The position numbers and the translations under genes were made by a program. A model generated the notes under the pieces. It was not told where the DNA came from, ran no database searches, and was given only the letters and a program-made list of their open reading frames with translations. A DNA stretch of 61,232 nt from Comamonadaceae bacterium UBA4962 (GTDB taxonomy: Bacteria; Pseudomonadota; Gammaproteobacteria; Burkholderiales; Burkholderiaceae_C), in assembly GCA_002397315.1 (NCBI GenBank), contig DHAE01000002.1, positions 416 to 61,647 on the forward strand. Direction: 5' to 3'. Shown piece after piece: positions 34,287 to 42,890 of this stretch (positions are counted from its first letter, which is position 1; every line of letters starts with the position of its first letter).

Positions 34287-34543
34287 CGCGGGCCGCGGCG
34301 CCAGCGCTGCCAGCCCCAGCGGCCGATGAAGGCCAGCCCGAGCACCAGGGCGAACCAGCCCACCACGTGGATCTGGCCCATCAGGTCGCGCACGCTCAGC
34401 GAGCGGGCGTAGTAGGGCGCGAGCAGGATCACCACGCCGATCAGCGCGCAGGTGACGCCCTTGAAGAGCAGTTCGGACGCCTGCCTGCGGTCGGCGGCGG
34501 AAGGGGCCGGCGGCTGCGGCGGCCGGGAGGGGGCAGGGGGCAT
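34283..34543 (-). CDS. Small two-helix membrane protein
   Basis: An 86-residue protein with a Pro/Ala-rich first 20 residues and two hydrophobic segments (ELLFKGVTCALIGVVILLAP and HVVGWFALVLGLAFIGRWGW). The C-terminus is basic. I recognise no family. It is translationally coupled to the downstream cysteine-cluster protein by a 4 bp overlap and divergent from the GTPase gene. Confidence 0.7.
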   Translation of the reverse strand: MPPAPSRPPQPPAPSAADRRQASELLFKGVTCALIGVVILLAPYYARSLSVRDLMGQIHVVGWFALVLGLAFIGRWGWQRWRRGPR

Positions 34544-34705
34544 GGCGGTCTGGATGTTCTGGAAAGCGCGCGGGGTGCGGTGCGCCGGAGCGATGGATTA
34601 TCCTTGCGCGCCCGACGCCCCCGGCTGTGGCGATCCCGTACGCACGGGTTCGCCCGCGTGCTCTACGCCCCCTTCCCACCGCAAGACGACAGAGAGTTTC
34701 ATCCC

Positions 34706-35680
34706 ATGGCCATCCAATGGTTCCCCGGTCACATGCATTCGACGCGCAAGGCGATCGGCGAGCGCATCAAGGACATCGACGTGGTGATCGAGCTGCTGGA
34801 TGCGCGCCTGCCCGGCTCCAGCGCCAATCCATTGCTGGCCGAGCTGACGGGCCACCGGCCCACGCTCAAGGTGCTCAACAAGCAGGACACGGCCGATCCG
34901 GCCCGCACGCCGCTCTGGCTGGACTGGTACAACGCCCGGCCCGAGACGCGCGCCATCGCGCTGGACGCCTCCGAGACGGCCCCGGCGCGGCGCCTGATCG
35001 ATGCCTGCCGGCAGCTCGCGCCCCAGCGCGGCGGCATGGCCAAGCCCATGCGCGTGCTGATCTGCGGCATTCCCAACGTGGGCAAGTCCACCCTGATCAA
35101 CACCATCACCGGCAAGACCCAGGCGAAGACGGGCGACGAGGCCGGCATTACCAAGCTGGAGCAGCGCATCGTCCTGGACGACGATTTCTACCTGTGGGAC
35201 ACCCCCGGCATGCTGTGGCCGCGCATCACCATTCCCGAAAGCGGCTACCGGCTCGCCGCCAGCGGCGCCGTGGGCCGCAACGCCTACGACGAGGAGGAGG
35301 TGGCGCTGGAGCTGCTGGCCTACCTGCAGCGCCACTATGCGCCGCTGCTGGACGCGCGCTACCGCCTGGGGCTTGATGCGAGCGCCATCGCCGCGTTGCA
35401 CGACGATGAGCTGCTCACCCTGATCGCGCGCAAGCGCGGGGCGGTGATGTCCGGCGGGCGCGTGAACCTGCAGAAGGCTTCGGAACTGGTGATGACGGAT
35501 TTCCGGGGCGCCATCCTGGGGCGCATCACCCTCGAAACGCCATCCGAATTCGAAGCCTGGAGCGCCGCCGCCGAAGTGCAGGAAGCCGCGCGTGCCGCCA
35601 GGAAGGCGGAGCGCGAATCGCGGCGCAAAGGGGGGCGGTCTGCCGGCGGGCCGGTGTCTGGCGACGGCGACGGCGGCTGA
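34706..35680 (+). CDS. ylqF: Ribosome biogenesis GTPase YlqF/RbgA
   Basis: A 324-residue GTPase with circularly permuted G motifs: G4 LNKQDTAD near residue 58 comes before G1 GIPNVGKSTLINTI (about 126) and G3 DTPGMLWP (about 170). The start MAIQWFPGHMHSTRKAI is typical of YlqF. It acts in late assembly of the large ribosomal subunit. The last 40 residues are basic and then Gly-rich. The longer upstream frame has no family similarity. Confidence 0.95.
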   Translation: MAIQWFPGHMHSTRKAIGERIKDIDVVIELLDARLPGSSANPLLAELTGHRPTLKVLNKQDTADPARTPLWLDWYNARPETRAIALDASETAPARRLIDACRQLAPQRGGMAKPMRVLICGIPNVGKSTLINTITGKTQAKTGDEAGITKLEQRIVLDDDFYLWDTPGMLWPRITIPESGYRLAASGAVGRNAYDEEEVALELLAYLQRHYAPLLDARYRLGLDASAIAALHDDELLTLIARKRGAVMSGGRVNLQKASELVMTDFRGAILGRITLETPSEFEAWSAAAEVQEAARAARKAERESRRKGGRSAGGPVSGDGDGG

Positions 35681-35764
35681 GAGCCGCCGCTGCCGGCCCT
35701 GCGAGGCCTGACGCTGCAGCCTGCGAGGCATTGGCCGTGGCGGGTACGGCGGGAGCGCCCATTG

Positions 35765-35797
35765 AAAAAAGGGCTGCCATGTCCCGCATGGCAGCCC
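35765..35797 (-). terminator. Rho-independent terminator of the porin gene
   Basis: A perfect 11 bp stem (gggctgccatg / catggcagccc, 35771-35797) with a 5-base loop. On the minus strand it is followed by six T (35770-35765). It lies 52 bp after the porin stop codon. Confidence 0.9.
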
Positions 35798-35848
35798 CAA
35801 CGCCGTTCTACCGGCTCGCAATGAAAGAAACAGAAACCCGGGCCCTCC

Positions 35849-36916
35849 TCAGAACGAGTGGCCCATGCCGAAGTACATCGCGCGCTGGGACGCGCCCGCA
35901 CCCGGGCCGTTGACGGTGACGTCGGCCGCGTAGTTGGCGGTGGAGCTGTTGTTCACCCCGCCCAGCGACGCGTACAGGAAGGTGCGCTTGGACAGGTAGT
36001 AGTCCGCGCCCACCATCAGCAGGGTGGCGTTGCCGTTGCCCCGGTTGGCGCTGACGCGGTAGCCCGCGCCGATCAGGGTCAGCGCAGGCGTCACGTCGTA
36101 GCGCACGCCGACCCATCCGTGCTTGAGTTTGCTGGGTGCGCCGGCCGCGGCGTCGGGGGCGGAGATGGATTCGTAGGCGGCGAACAGCTTGGCCGCGCCG
36201 ATGCGGTAGGTGCCGCCCAGGATGGCGTCCTTGGAATAGACGTAGGCATCGCTGTGGTTGCCGTTGGCGTCGCGCCGGCTGTTGAACATGGCGCGCAGTT
36301 CCAGGTCGTTCGCGGCGTAGGCCAGCGACAGGCCTTCGTTGCGCAACTGCTTGTTCGATCCCTGTTGCTCGCCCATGCCCACCTGCACGTTCGCCGTGAA
36401 GCCGCCGAAGCTGGGCGTGGTGTACTCGATGAGGTTGTTCACGCCGGGCCAGTTGCGGCCGCGCACCAGCGTCGAGCTGCTCATGAACTGCTGGCCCGTG
36501 GGATCGATGTTCCAGACGTCGTTGCTGTTGAAGAGGTTCTTGCCGAACATCAGGGTGCCCCAGTACGCGCTGCTCAGGCCCACCAGGGTGCGGCGGTTGA
36601 AGAACGCGGAGCCGGTCGTTCCCTTGGTGGCGCTGAAGCCGCCTTCCAGGTTGAAGACGGCGCTCAGGCCGCCGCCCAGGTCTTCCTTGCCGCGGAAGCC
36701 GATCATGCTCGTGCCCCACTGGTTGTCGGCAGCGCGCGTGAGCGAGTGGGTCTGGCCCGTGACGGGATCGGCGATCTTGTTGATGTATTCCACCCCCGCG
36801 ACCACGCGGCCGTAGAGCGTGACGTTGGATTGTGCGTGCGCGGCGCCAGGCAAGGTGCCCGCCGCGGCCAGCAGTGCGGCCCCCGCCGTCAGGGTTTTTT
36901 TGAAAGCCGTGTGCAT
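35849..36916 (-). CDS. Outer membrane porin, Omp32-like (Gram-negative porin family)
   Basis: A 355-residue trimeric-porin-type beta barrel. The start at 36916 (MHTAFKKTLTAGAAL) has GGAG upstream. The signal peptide ends at AAHAQ, and the mature start SNVTLYGRVVAGVEYIN is the classic betaproteobacterial porin opening. Later landmarks are MIGFRGKEDLGGGLSAVFNL and the C-terminal Phe (YFGMGHSF) required for BAM recognition. It is followed by a strong terminator and divergent from an IclR regulator, which may control it. Confidence 0.94.
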   Translation of the reverse strand: MHTAFKKTLTAGAALLAAAGTLPGAAHAQSNVTLYGRVVAGVEYINKIADPVTGQTHSLTRAADNQWGTSMIGFRGKEDLGGGLSAVFNLEGGFSATKGTTGSAFFNRRTLVGLSSAYWGTLMFGKNLFNSNDVWNIDPTGQQFMSSSTLVRGRNWPGVNNLIEYTTPSFGGFTANVQVGMGEQQGSNKQLRNEGLSLAYAANDLELRAMFNSRRDANGNHSDAYVYSKDAILGGTYRIGAAKLFAAYESISAPDAAAGAPSKLKHGWVGVRYDVTPALTLIGAGYRVSANRGNGNATLLMVGADYYLSKRTFLYASLGGVNNSSTANYAADVTVNGPGAGASQRAMYFGMGHSF

Positions 36917-37308
36917 GTCGTGATCTCCGTTGTAGTAACTTTGCTTGTCCAGAAAAAAACCGGGCCCGGCCCGGCGGTCACCCCCACCTGTGGCGCGCAT
37001 GCGCGCCGGCTGCTCCGGGCACGGGGCATCGCGCCGGAAGCCTTTCCAACTGCCCAACCCTGCGGATGGCAGTCCACGGCGCGGCCGGGTAAGGCCTCGC
37101 TGTTGCATATATGAATTTTTAGTTCACTGGTGAACAATGTAGGAAATCGCACCTTGTCGCGCCAATGAGGGGATACCCTGCTGTCGTGGCGCGCCGGCCA
37201 CGGGGAAATCGCACGATCCGCCATGGCGCGATTGCCAGAGAATCCGCTCCGGGGCGCCGCTGGCGCCCTCCGGCACAGCCCTCCGTTTCCCCATCTCCCC
37301 GCCACGCA
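36917..37308. promoter_or_regulatory. 392 bp control region between porin and IclR genes
   Basis: No gene is supported here. An AT-rich stretch at about 37100-37150 contains the inverted repeat GTTCAC-TG-GTGAAC (37122-37135), a candidate operator for the divergent IclR regulator. A run of seven A (36951-36957) lies near the porin side. Longer open frames in this stretch lack ribosome-binding sites and family similarity. Confidence 0.55.
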
Positions 37309-38088
37309 ATGACAGAAGACACCGATCGCTACCGTGCTCCCGCCCTCGACAAGGGGCTGGACATCCTCGAGCTGCTGGCCGGCCAGCCCCATGGGCTGAC
37401 CCGTGCCGAGATCGTCAAGGCCATGGGCCGCAGTGCGGGTGAGATCTACCGGATGCTCGAACGTCTGGTGGCGCGCGACTACGTGACCCGGTCACCGCAG
37501 GGGGACCGCTATGCGCTCAGCCTGAAGCTGTTCGTGCTGGGACACAGCCATCCGCCCATGGAGCGCATGGTGTCGCAGGCACTGCCGGTGATGGAAGGCT
37601 TCGCGACCGCGGCGCAGCAGTCGTGCCATCTGGGGGTCTACAACCGGGGCGGCATCACGGTGGTGGCCCAGGTGAACGGGCCGGGGCATTGGGGGCTGTC
37701 GATCCGCCTGGGTGTGCGGGTCAGCCTCATCGACACGGCGTCGGGCCATGTGATGCTGGCGTTCCAGACCGAGGAGCGCCGCGCCGAGATGCTGGCCGAG
37801 CACCAGGCGCAGGACGGCGAGCAGGGCGTGCAGGGGGACGGGCCCATGCAGCCCGCGGAACTGCACACCATCCTGGAGCGCATCCGCGCGCAGGGCTTCT
37901 GGCAGGGCGCGAGCCAGCAGGCTTTCGGGGTGATCGACATCTCGATGCCGGTACGGGGACCGCAGGGCCAGGCGCTGGCGGTGCTGACCTGCCCGTTCAT
38001 CCAGCGCCCGGACCGGCCGGTGGAGGCCGATCTGCAGGCCACGCGCGAGCAACTGGCACAGGCGGCGAGCGCTTTGTCGATCCGCTGA
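37309..38088 (+). CDS. IclR-family transcriptional regulator
   Basis: A 259-residue regulator starting at MTEDTDRYRAPALDKGLDIL. The N-terminal winged helix (about 15-70) includes LLAGQPHGLTRAEIVKAMGR and GEIYRMLERLVARDYVTR. The C-terminal IclR effector domain has LGVYNRGGITVVAQ, SLIDTASGHVMLAF and the end of the domain at VLTCPFIQ. IclR proteins sense small aromatic or carboxylic acids. Divergence from the porin gene suggests control of porin or self. The effector is unknown. Confidence 0.92.
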   Translation: MTEDTDRYRAPALDKGLDILELLAGQPHGLTRAEIVKAMGRSAGEIYRMLERLVARDYVTRSPQGDRYALSLKLFVLGHSHPPMERMVSQALPVMEGFATAAQQSCHLGVYNRGGITVVAQVNGPGHWGLSIRLGVRVSLIDTASGHVMLAFQTEERRAEMLAEHQAQDGEQGVQGDGPMQPAELHTILERIRAQGFWQGASQQAFGVIDISMPVRGPQGQALAVLTCPFIQRPDRPVEADLQATREQLAQAASALSIR

Positions 38089-38136
38089 CCGGGCCCGCCC
38101 GCCGGGGGGCGGCACAGGCCCTTGGAGGCGAGGCGG

Positions 38137-38454
38137 TCAGTCGCCGTCGCCGCCGTCCGCGCTGCCGCCCGACGCGCCTGCGCCGTCGTTGCCGTCCTCG
38201 TGGCTGCCGCCGCCGTCGCCGCCGCCGGCTCGGCCTGCGTCCGGAACGATTCCGCCTTCCTTCACGTAACGGTCGAATTCATGGCGGGGAATGGCGGCCA
38301 CTCCGGCGGCGTTCTCGCCATGCTCCTTCCAGCTCAGCGTGACGCTGTCGTCCGCATGGGTCAGTTCCACGGGGCCTTCGGGAATGGCGATCGGCATGCC
38401 GTCGCCCTCGCGGTAGGTCACTTCGCCGTGGATGGTCGCGTTCTCAACGTGCAT
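38137..38454 (-). CDS. Small conserved-looking protein with acidic Gly-rich tail
   Basis: A 105-residue protein. The start at 38454 (MHVENATIHGEVTYREGDGM) is preceded by an excellent GAGGAGG site 9 bases upstream. Residues 1-70 look like a small beta-rich domain (PVELTHADDSVTLSWKEHGE, AAIPRHEFDRYVKEG). The last 30 residues are a low-complexity Gly/Asp/Ser tail. I do not recognise a family and no function is inferred. It stands alone between the IclR and MFS genes. Confidence 0.75.
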   Translation of the reverse strand: MHVENATIHGEVTYREGDGMPIAIPEGPVELTHADDSVTLSWKEHGENAAGVAAIPRHEFDRYVKEGGIVPDAGRAGGGDGGGSHEDGNDGAGASGGSADGGDGD

Positions 38455-38617
38455 GGGTCGGTCCTCCTCGCTGTGCATGGGGTGGATGGGCCGGCCGCGC
38501 GGCGTGCGGGGCCTGCTGGAATGCCCATTACACCGGCTCGACCGTGGGGTGGCCTGTCGGACCACGCCGCCAGTCGGTGGCGGCCCCTGCGAGGAAAGTG
38601 ACGGCGCGCGTGCGGGT

Positions 38618-39865
38618 TCAGTCCGGGTGCGCCGGTGCCTGCGGCGCTCCACGGCCCGCCAGCCGTGCGTCATGCCACAGCGCGGCACCGTTCGCCAGCG
38701 CCACGGCCGCGCCCACGGCGCAGGTGGCGCCCCAGCCGCCGTGCTGCCATGCGGCGGACCCGAGCGCGGATCCCAGCGCAGCGCCTGCGAAATAGGTGGT
38801 CATGTAGACCGCATTCAGCCGCGAGCGTGCCTCGGGCGCCAGTGCATAGATCACGTTCTGGTTGCTGATGTGCACGCCCTGCAGTGCAAGGTCGATCGCC
38901 AGCACGCCGATGATGAACCACGCCAGGCTGGCGCCGCCCAGCCACAGCGCGGCCCAGCTTGCGAGCAGCAGGGCGACCGATGCGCGCGTGGTCCACTGCT
39001 CGTGTCCGCGGTCCGCCATGCGGCCCGCCCAGTTGGCCATGAGCGCGCCGGCCACGCCCGCCAGCCCCACGAGCCCGATCTGCGCATCGCCCAACCGGTG
39101 CGCGGGGCCCGCGAGCATCAGTGCCATGGTGGAGAACAGCACGCTTACCGATCCGAACGAGAGCCCGCCCAGCAGGGCCCGGCTGCGCAGCCGCGGATGC
39201 CGGCGGGCGAGCGTTCCGAGCGAGCGCAGCACCTGCAGGTAACTGGGCGGGTTCGGCGCGCGCAGCGTGGGCAGCACGAACCACAGTGCCGCCGCCACGA
39301 GGAGAATGGCGACGCCGCCCACGCGGTAGACGAGGCTCCAGCCGCCGATGCCCGACAGCAGCCCTGCCACGCTGCGCGCGGCCAGGATGCCCACGAGCAG
39401 CCCACTCATCACCAGCCCCACGGCGCGGCCGCTGCGCCCCGGGGCCGCGAGCGTGGCCGCCATGGGCACCAGCACCTGCGCCGCGACCGAGAAGAGCCCG
39501 GTCATCAGCGTGCCGGCCGCCAGCGCGCCGAAGCTGCCGGCGAAGCCGCTCAGGAACAGCCCGCAGGCCGCGAGCACCATCAGGCCGACGATCAGCCGGC
39601 GCCGCTCCAGCTTGTCGCCCAGCGGCACGAGCAGCAGCAGGCCCGCGGCGTACGACACCTGCGCGATCGTCACGGTGAGCGCGGCAGTCGCCTCGCCCAC
39701 GCCGAGGTGCACCGCGATCGAATGCAGCAGCGGCTGGTTGAAATAGTTCGCGCCCGCGCACAGGCCGCAGGCGGTGGCCATGAGCATCAGCACGGGCAGC
39801 GAAAGCCCGGCCGCGGGCGGCGCGGAGGAATCGGGGGCGGGCGGCGTGGAAGGGCCTGAGGGCAT
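38618..39865 (-). CDS. MFS transporter in the SoxR-controlled operon
   Basis: About 415 residues with twelve hydrophobic segments and major facilitator motifs (LVPLGDKLERRRLIVGL between helices 2 and 3). The start at 39865 (MPSGPSTPPAPDSS) is tentative; a GTG six codons earlier is possible. It follows the RidA-family gene by 61 bp on the same strand. It should therefore be co-transcribed from the SoxR-type promoter, suggesting efflux of a redox-cycling compound. The substrate is not visible in the sequence. Confidence 0.88.
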   Translation of the reverse strand: MPSGPSTPPAPDSSAPPAAGLSLPVLMLMATACGLCAGANYFNQPLLHSIAVHLGVGEATAALTVTIAQVSYAAGLLLLVPLGDKLERRRLIVGLMVLAACGLFLSGFAGSFGALAAGTLMTGLFSVAAQVLVPMAATLAAPGRSGRAVGLVMSGLLVGILAARSVAGLLSGIGGWSLVYRVGGVAILLVAAALWFVLPTLRAPNPPSYLQVLRSLGTLARRHPRLRSRALLGGLSFGSVSVLFSTMALMLAGPAHRLGDAQIGLVGLAGVAGALMANWAGRMADRGHEQWTTRASVALLLASWAALWLGGASLAWFIIGVLAIDLALQGVHISNQNVIYALAPEARSRLNAVYMTTYFAGAALGSALGSAAWQHGGWGATCAVGAAVALANGAALWHDARLAGRGAPQAPAHPD

Positions 39866-39926
39866 GGGAATGGATGAGGTCACGGAGCTTCGGTCAGAAA
39901 GGGCAGTGTGGAGGAAAACGGGGGGC

Positions 39927-40397
39927 TCAGGCGGGCGGCAGCACGGCCGTGGCATCGACCTCGAACAGCATCCCGTCGAGCGCCAGGCGCGGCACCGGGA
40001 TCAGCGTGCAGGCCGGCAGGGGCGCCCCGTTCCAACAGTCGCGCAGTGCGGCGCCGAGCGTGCGCAGGCGGTCTTCCGAATGGTCCACGATGAGCACCGT
40101 GAGCCGGGCCACGTCGCGCGGCGCGGCACCCACCGCTTGCAGGGCGGTACGCAGGTTGGCGAAGGACTGGCGCACCTGGGCCTCGAAACCCGCAGCGAGG
40201 CGGCCGGAGGCATCCTCGCCGCCCTGGCCGGCGATGTGGAGGGTACGGGCGCCGGCGTTCACGATGGCGACATGGGAGTAGCCGTTCGGCGCGGGGTCGT
40301 AGAGCCCGGGCGGGTTGCAGAACGAAAGGATTGCAGCGTTGGCGGAAGCAGGGGAGGCGGCGGAAGCGGCGGCGGAAGTCAGTGGTTCGTGTGTCAT
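39927..40397 (-). CDS. RidA/YjgF-family protein, variant active site
   Basis: A 156-residue Rid-family protein (HIAGQGGEDASGRLAAGFEAQVRQSF, LTVLIVDHSEDRLRTLG, CTLIPVPRLALDGMLFEVDA). In archetypal RidA the motif near the end reads PARSCVEV, with Arg105 binding the imine substrate. Here the equivalent is PACTLIPV, so Cys130 replaces that Arg, and deamination of 2-aminoacrylate is doubtful. The promoter immediately upstream places transcription start essentially at the ATG, so the mRNA is probably leaderless. First gene of a two-gene operon with the MFS transporter. Confidence 0.88.
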   Translation of the reverse strand: MTHEPLTSAAASAASPASANAAILSFCNPPGLYDPAPNGYSHVAIVNAGARTLHIAGQGGEDASGRLAAGFEAQVRQSFANLRTALQAVGAAPRDVARLTVLIVDHSEDRLRTLGAALRDCWNGAPLPACTLIPVPRLALDGMLFEVDATAVLPPA

Positions 40398-40403
40398 GTC
40401 GGC

Positions 40404-40434
40404 AGTATCGGACCTCAACTAGACTTGAGGTCAA
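40404..40434 (-). promoter_or_regulatory. SoxR-type promoter and operator
   Basis: On the minus strand a -35 TTGACC (40434-40429) and a -10 GATACT (40409-40404) are separated by 19 bp, the overlong spacer typical of MerR/SoxR-activated promoters. Within it lies the palindrome CCTCAA-N6-TTGAGG (40413-40430), which matches the known SoxR box. It drives the RidA/MFS operon. soxR starts 34 bp away on the other side. Confidence 0.93.
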
Positions 40435-40464
40435 CCGCTTTTTTTCGCATCCTCGGAACGACCC

Positions 40465-40986
40465 ATGCCTTCCTCTTCGCGAAGCTCCGCCGCGCCCCTT
40501 CCAGGGTCACCGGCGCGTCTCCTCGCCAGTGCCGCCGTGCCCTCCCTCACCGTGGGCGAGGTCGCCGCGCGCAGTGGCCTGGCGGTCTCGGCGCTGCATT
40601 TCTACGAATCCAAGGGCCTGATCGCCAGCGTGCGCAGCAGCGGCAACCAGCGCCGCTATCCGCGCTCGGTGCTGCGGCGCGTGGCCGTCATCAAGATCGC
40701 GCAGCGCATGGGCCTGCCGCTCGCCACGATCGCGGATGCGCTGCACGCGCTGCCCGAAGGCCGCACGCCGACGGTGGCCGACTGGCGCCGGCTCTCCGCC
40801 GCATGGCGCGAAGAACTCGACGAACGCATCGCCACGCTCACGCGCCTGCGCGACCAGCTCGATGGCTGCATCGGCTGCGGCTGTCTGTCGCTGAAGGCCT
40901 GTCCGCTGCGCAACCCCGACGACAGCCTGGGGGCTGCGGGAGCGGGGCCGCATTTCTCCGAAGCCGAGGAGGGGACCGACGACTGA
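40465..40986 (+). CDS. soxR: Redox-sensing regulator SoxR
   Basis: A 173-residue MerR-family regulator. Helix-turn-helix TVGEVAARSGLAVSALHFYE spans residues 29-48. The [2Fe-2S] cluster motif CIGCGCLSLKAC provides Cys135, Cys138, Cys140 and Cys146 (CX2CXCX5C), which defines SoxR. The N-terminus has about 25 extra Ser/Pro/Ala residues, so a later start is possible. As in other non-enteric bacteria there is no soxS nearby. The adjacent target is the RidA/MFS operon. Confidence 0.95.
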   Translation: MPSSSRSSAAPLPGSPARLLASAAVPSLTVGEVAARSGLAVSALHFYESKGLIASVRSSGNQRRYPRSVLRRVAVIKIAQRMGLPLATIADALHALPEGRTPTVADWRRLSAAWREELDERIATLTRLRDQLDGCIGCGCLSLKACPLRNPDDSLGAAGAGPHFSEAEEGTDD

Positions 40987-41078
40987 GCGCAACGGGTGTG
41001 GTGGGGGCGGCTTGGCTGCGCGCTGGCTTCGACGGGTGAGCCCGCTCTGCGCAGGAGAGCACCACCAGGGGCTGGAAA

Positions 41079-41699
41079 TCAGGACAGCGGCGGCGGGCCA
41101 CCGCCCGTGGAGCCGGTTTCGCTGCCATGGTCCGACGCGGAGGACGGCGAACGCGCATCGGCCCGTGCTTGGCGTTCGTCGGATTCCTCACGGTCCGGTG
41201 CAGGGTGCGCCGGCCGCTTGCCGTGCAGCAGCCGCTGCAGGATCGGCTCCGCGCCCAGCACCAGCAGGGCGAGCACGGTGCTCAGCAGCGCGGTCGCTTC
41301 GCGGCCCAGGCCCGCGGCCACGCCGATGGCGGCGGTGAGCCAGATGCCCGCCGCGGTCGTGAGGCCGCGGATCTGGTGCGCGCCGTCGCTCTTGAGGATC
41401 GTGCCGGCCCCCAGGAAACCCACGCCCGCGATGATGCCCTGCAGCACGCGGCTGTTGTCCGCCGGAGTGATGCCTTCCTGCTCGGCCACGAGCACGAACA
41501 TCGCGGCGCCCATGGAGACCAGCATGTGCGTGCGCACGCCTGCCGCCTTGCCGCGGTGTTCGCGCTCCCAGCCCAGCAGGCCCCCGAGCAGGGCGGCCAT
41601 GCCCAGCCGCACCACGATGCGCGTGGCCTGTTCCAGATCGGGCAGATCGGAGAATTCACCGGCCGCGGTGGCGCCGATCACCTGCCACCATTCCGTCAT
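41079..41699 (-). CDS. MgtC/SapB-family membrane protein
   Basis: A 206-residue protein with four to five membrane segments and the family core LLGGLLGWEREHRGKAAGVR followed by HMLVSMGAAMFVLVA and GIIAGVGFLGAGTILK, then RGLTTAAGIWLTAAIGVAAG. The tail after about residue 160 is charged and disordered. MgtC proteins inhibit ATP synthase or adapt cells to low magnesium in some pathogens; whether this one does is unknown. The start at 41699 is the only Met fitting the family. Confidence 0.92.
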   Translation of the reverse strand: MTEWWQVIGATAAGEFSDLPDLEQATRIVVRLGMAALLGGLLGWEREHRGKAAGVRTHMLVSMGAAMFVLVAEQEGITPADNSRVLQGIIAGVGFLGAGTILKSDGAHQIRGLTTAAGIWLTAAIGVAAGLGREATALLSTVLALLVLGAEPILQRLLHGKRPAHPAPDREESDERQARADARSPSSASDHGSETGSTGGGPPPLS

Positions 41700-41890
41700 G
41701 GCCGCACTTCCTGCACGCAATGGCAGAGGAATCCGCTGGATGCCGGGCGGACGGGGGAGCGGGGCGGGCAGAAGTGCATGGCGGGGGCGTCGTGTCTCCG
41801 GAACCGCGCCGACTGTGCACCCCCGGGCCGCCCCCGCGCGGCGGCGCCCGTCGCGAACGGGGGTAGGACGCATCCGACGCGCGCCGGCCG

Positions 41891-42820
41891 TCAGGCCTGC
41901 GGGGAGCGTTCCCCCGGACAACCGACCCAAGGCAGCGAGAGCACGCGGGTTTGCCAGTCGGACAGATCCGCGGGCATGGCGGAATCCGTGACGGCCATGG
42001 CACCTGCCGCCCCATTGGCCACGGTGCAGGCCTCGGCGCCGGATTCTTCCAGCCCCATCGGGGCGACCGGTGCGGTAGCCGCCAGCGCGGCATGCGTGCC
42101 GCCTTCCTCCAGCAGCGCATGCCGCAGCCCGCTCTGCAGCACCAGCCGTTGTCCGGTGGCCGGATGCGGCAGGATGAGCCGCCACGCATGCAGCCAGAGC
42201 CGCTGCAGGCCCAGGCGCTCGGCCCACCAGCGGTTCAATGGGCCCTTGCCGTGCGTCGCATCGCCGAGGATCGGGTGGGCGATGTGCTTGAGGTGCCGGC
42301 GGATCTGGTGCCGGCGGCCGGTCTCGGGCAGCGCCTCCACCAGCGCTGCGCGCGTGGTGGGGAACCGCGCATCGCTCGCCTCGGCGAGTTCCAGCCGCGC
42401 GAGACAGCGCAACAGCGTGCGGGCGGGCTGTACGGCGGCATCGGGCGGCGCGTCGTCCGGCCGCAGGGCATGGTCCACCAAGGTGCTCGCCGGCGCGTGG
42501 CCGCGCACCAGCGCGAGGTAGCGCTTCTCGACCCGGTGGTGCTCGAAGGACTGCGACAGCGCGCGGGCGGCATCGGCGTGCAGTCCCATCACCAGCACCC
42601 CGCAGGTGCCCTTGTCGAGCCGGTGCACGGGATAGACGCGCCGCCCCAACTGGTTGCGCAGGGCCTGCATCACGAACCGGGTTTCGCCCGCATCCAGGCC
42701 CGTGCGGTGCACCAGCCAGCCGGCCGGCTTGTACACGGCGACCAGGTCGTCGTCGCGCCAGAGGATCTGCAGGGGCGGATGGGCTGGGCGCGTCGGGCGG
42801 GTATCGGGCAGGTGCATCAT
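41891..42820 (-). CDS. RluA-family RNA pseudouridine synthase (TruC-like)
   Basis: A 309-residue enzyme. The catalytic Asp is in VYPVHRLDKGTCGVLV (about residue 70). Family blocks are ILWRDDDLVAVYKPAGWLVH, VEKRYLALVRG, and LPETGRRHQIRRHLKHIAHPILGDATHG. No S4 domain precedes the catalytic domain, and the short form resembles TruC, which modifies U65 of tRNAs. The assignment within RluA is tentative. The last 50 residues are Ala-rich and beyond the family core. Confidence 0.88.
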   Translation of the reverse strand: MMHLPDTRPTRPAHPPLQILWRDDDLVAVYKPAGWLVHRTGLDAGETRFVMQALRNQLGRRVYPVHRLDKGTCGVLVMGLHADAARALSQSFEHHRVEKRYLALVRGHAPASTLVDHALRPDDAPPDAAVQPARTLLRCLARLELAEASDARFPTTRAALVEALPETGRRHQIRRHLKHIAHPILGDATHGKGPLNRWWAERLGLQRLWLHAWRLILPHPATGQRLVLQSGLRHALLEEGGTHAALAATAPVAPMGLEESGAEACTVANGAAGAMAVTDSAMPADLSDWQTRVLSLPWVGCPGERSPQA

Positions 42821-42890
42821 CGGGCGCGCAGCATACCGGCTGCCGGACTGCGGCGTACCGCCGCAGGCACCGAGGGCGTATGAAGCGCCC

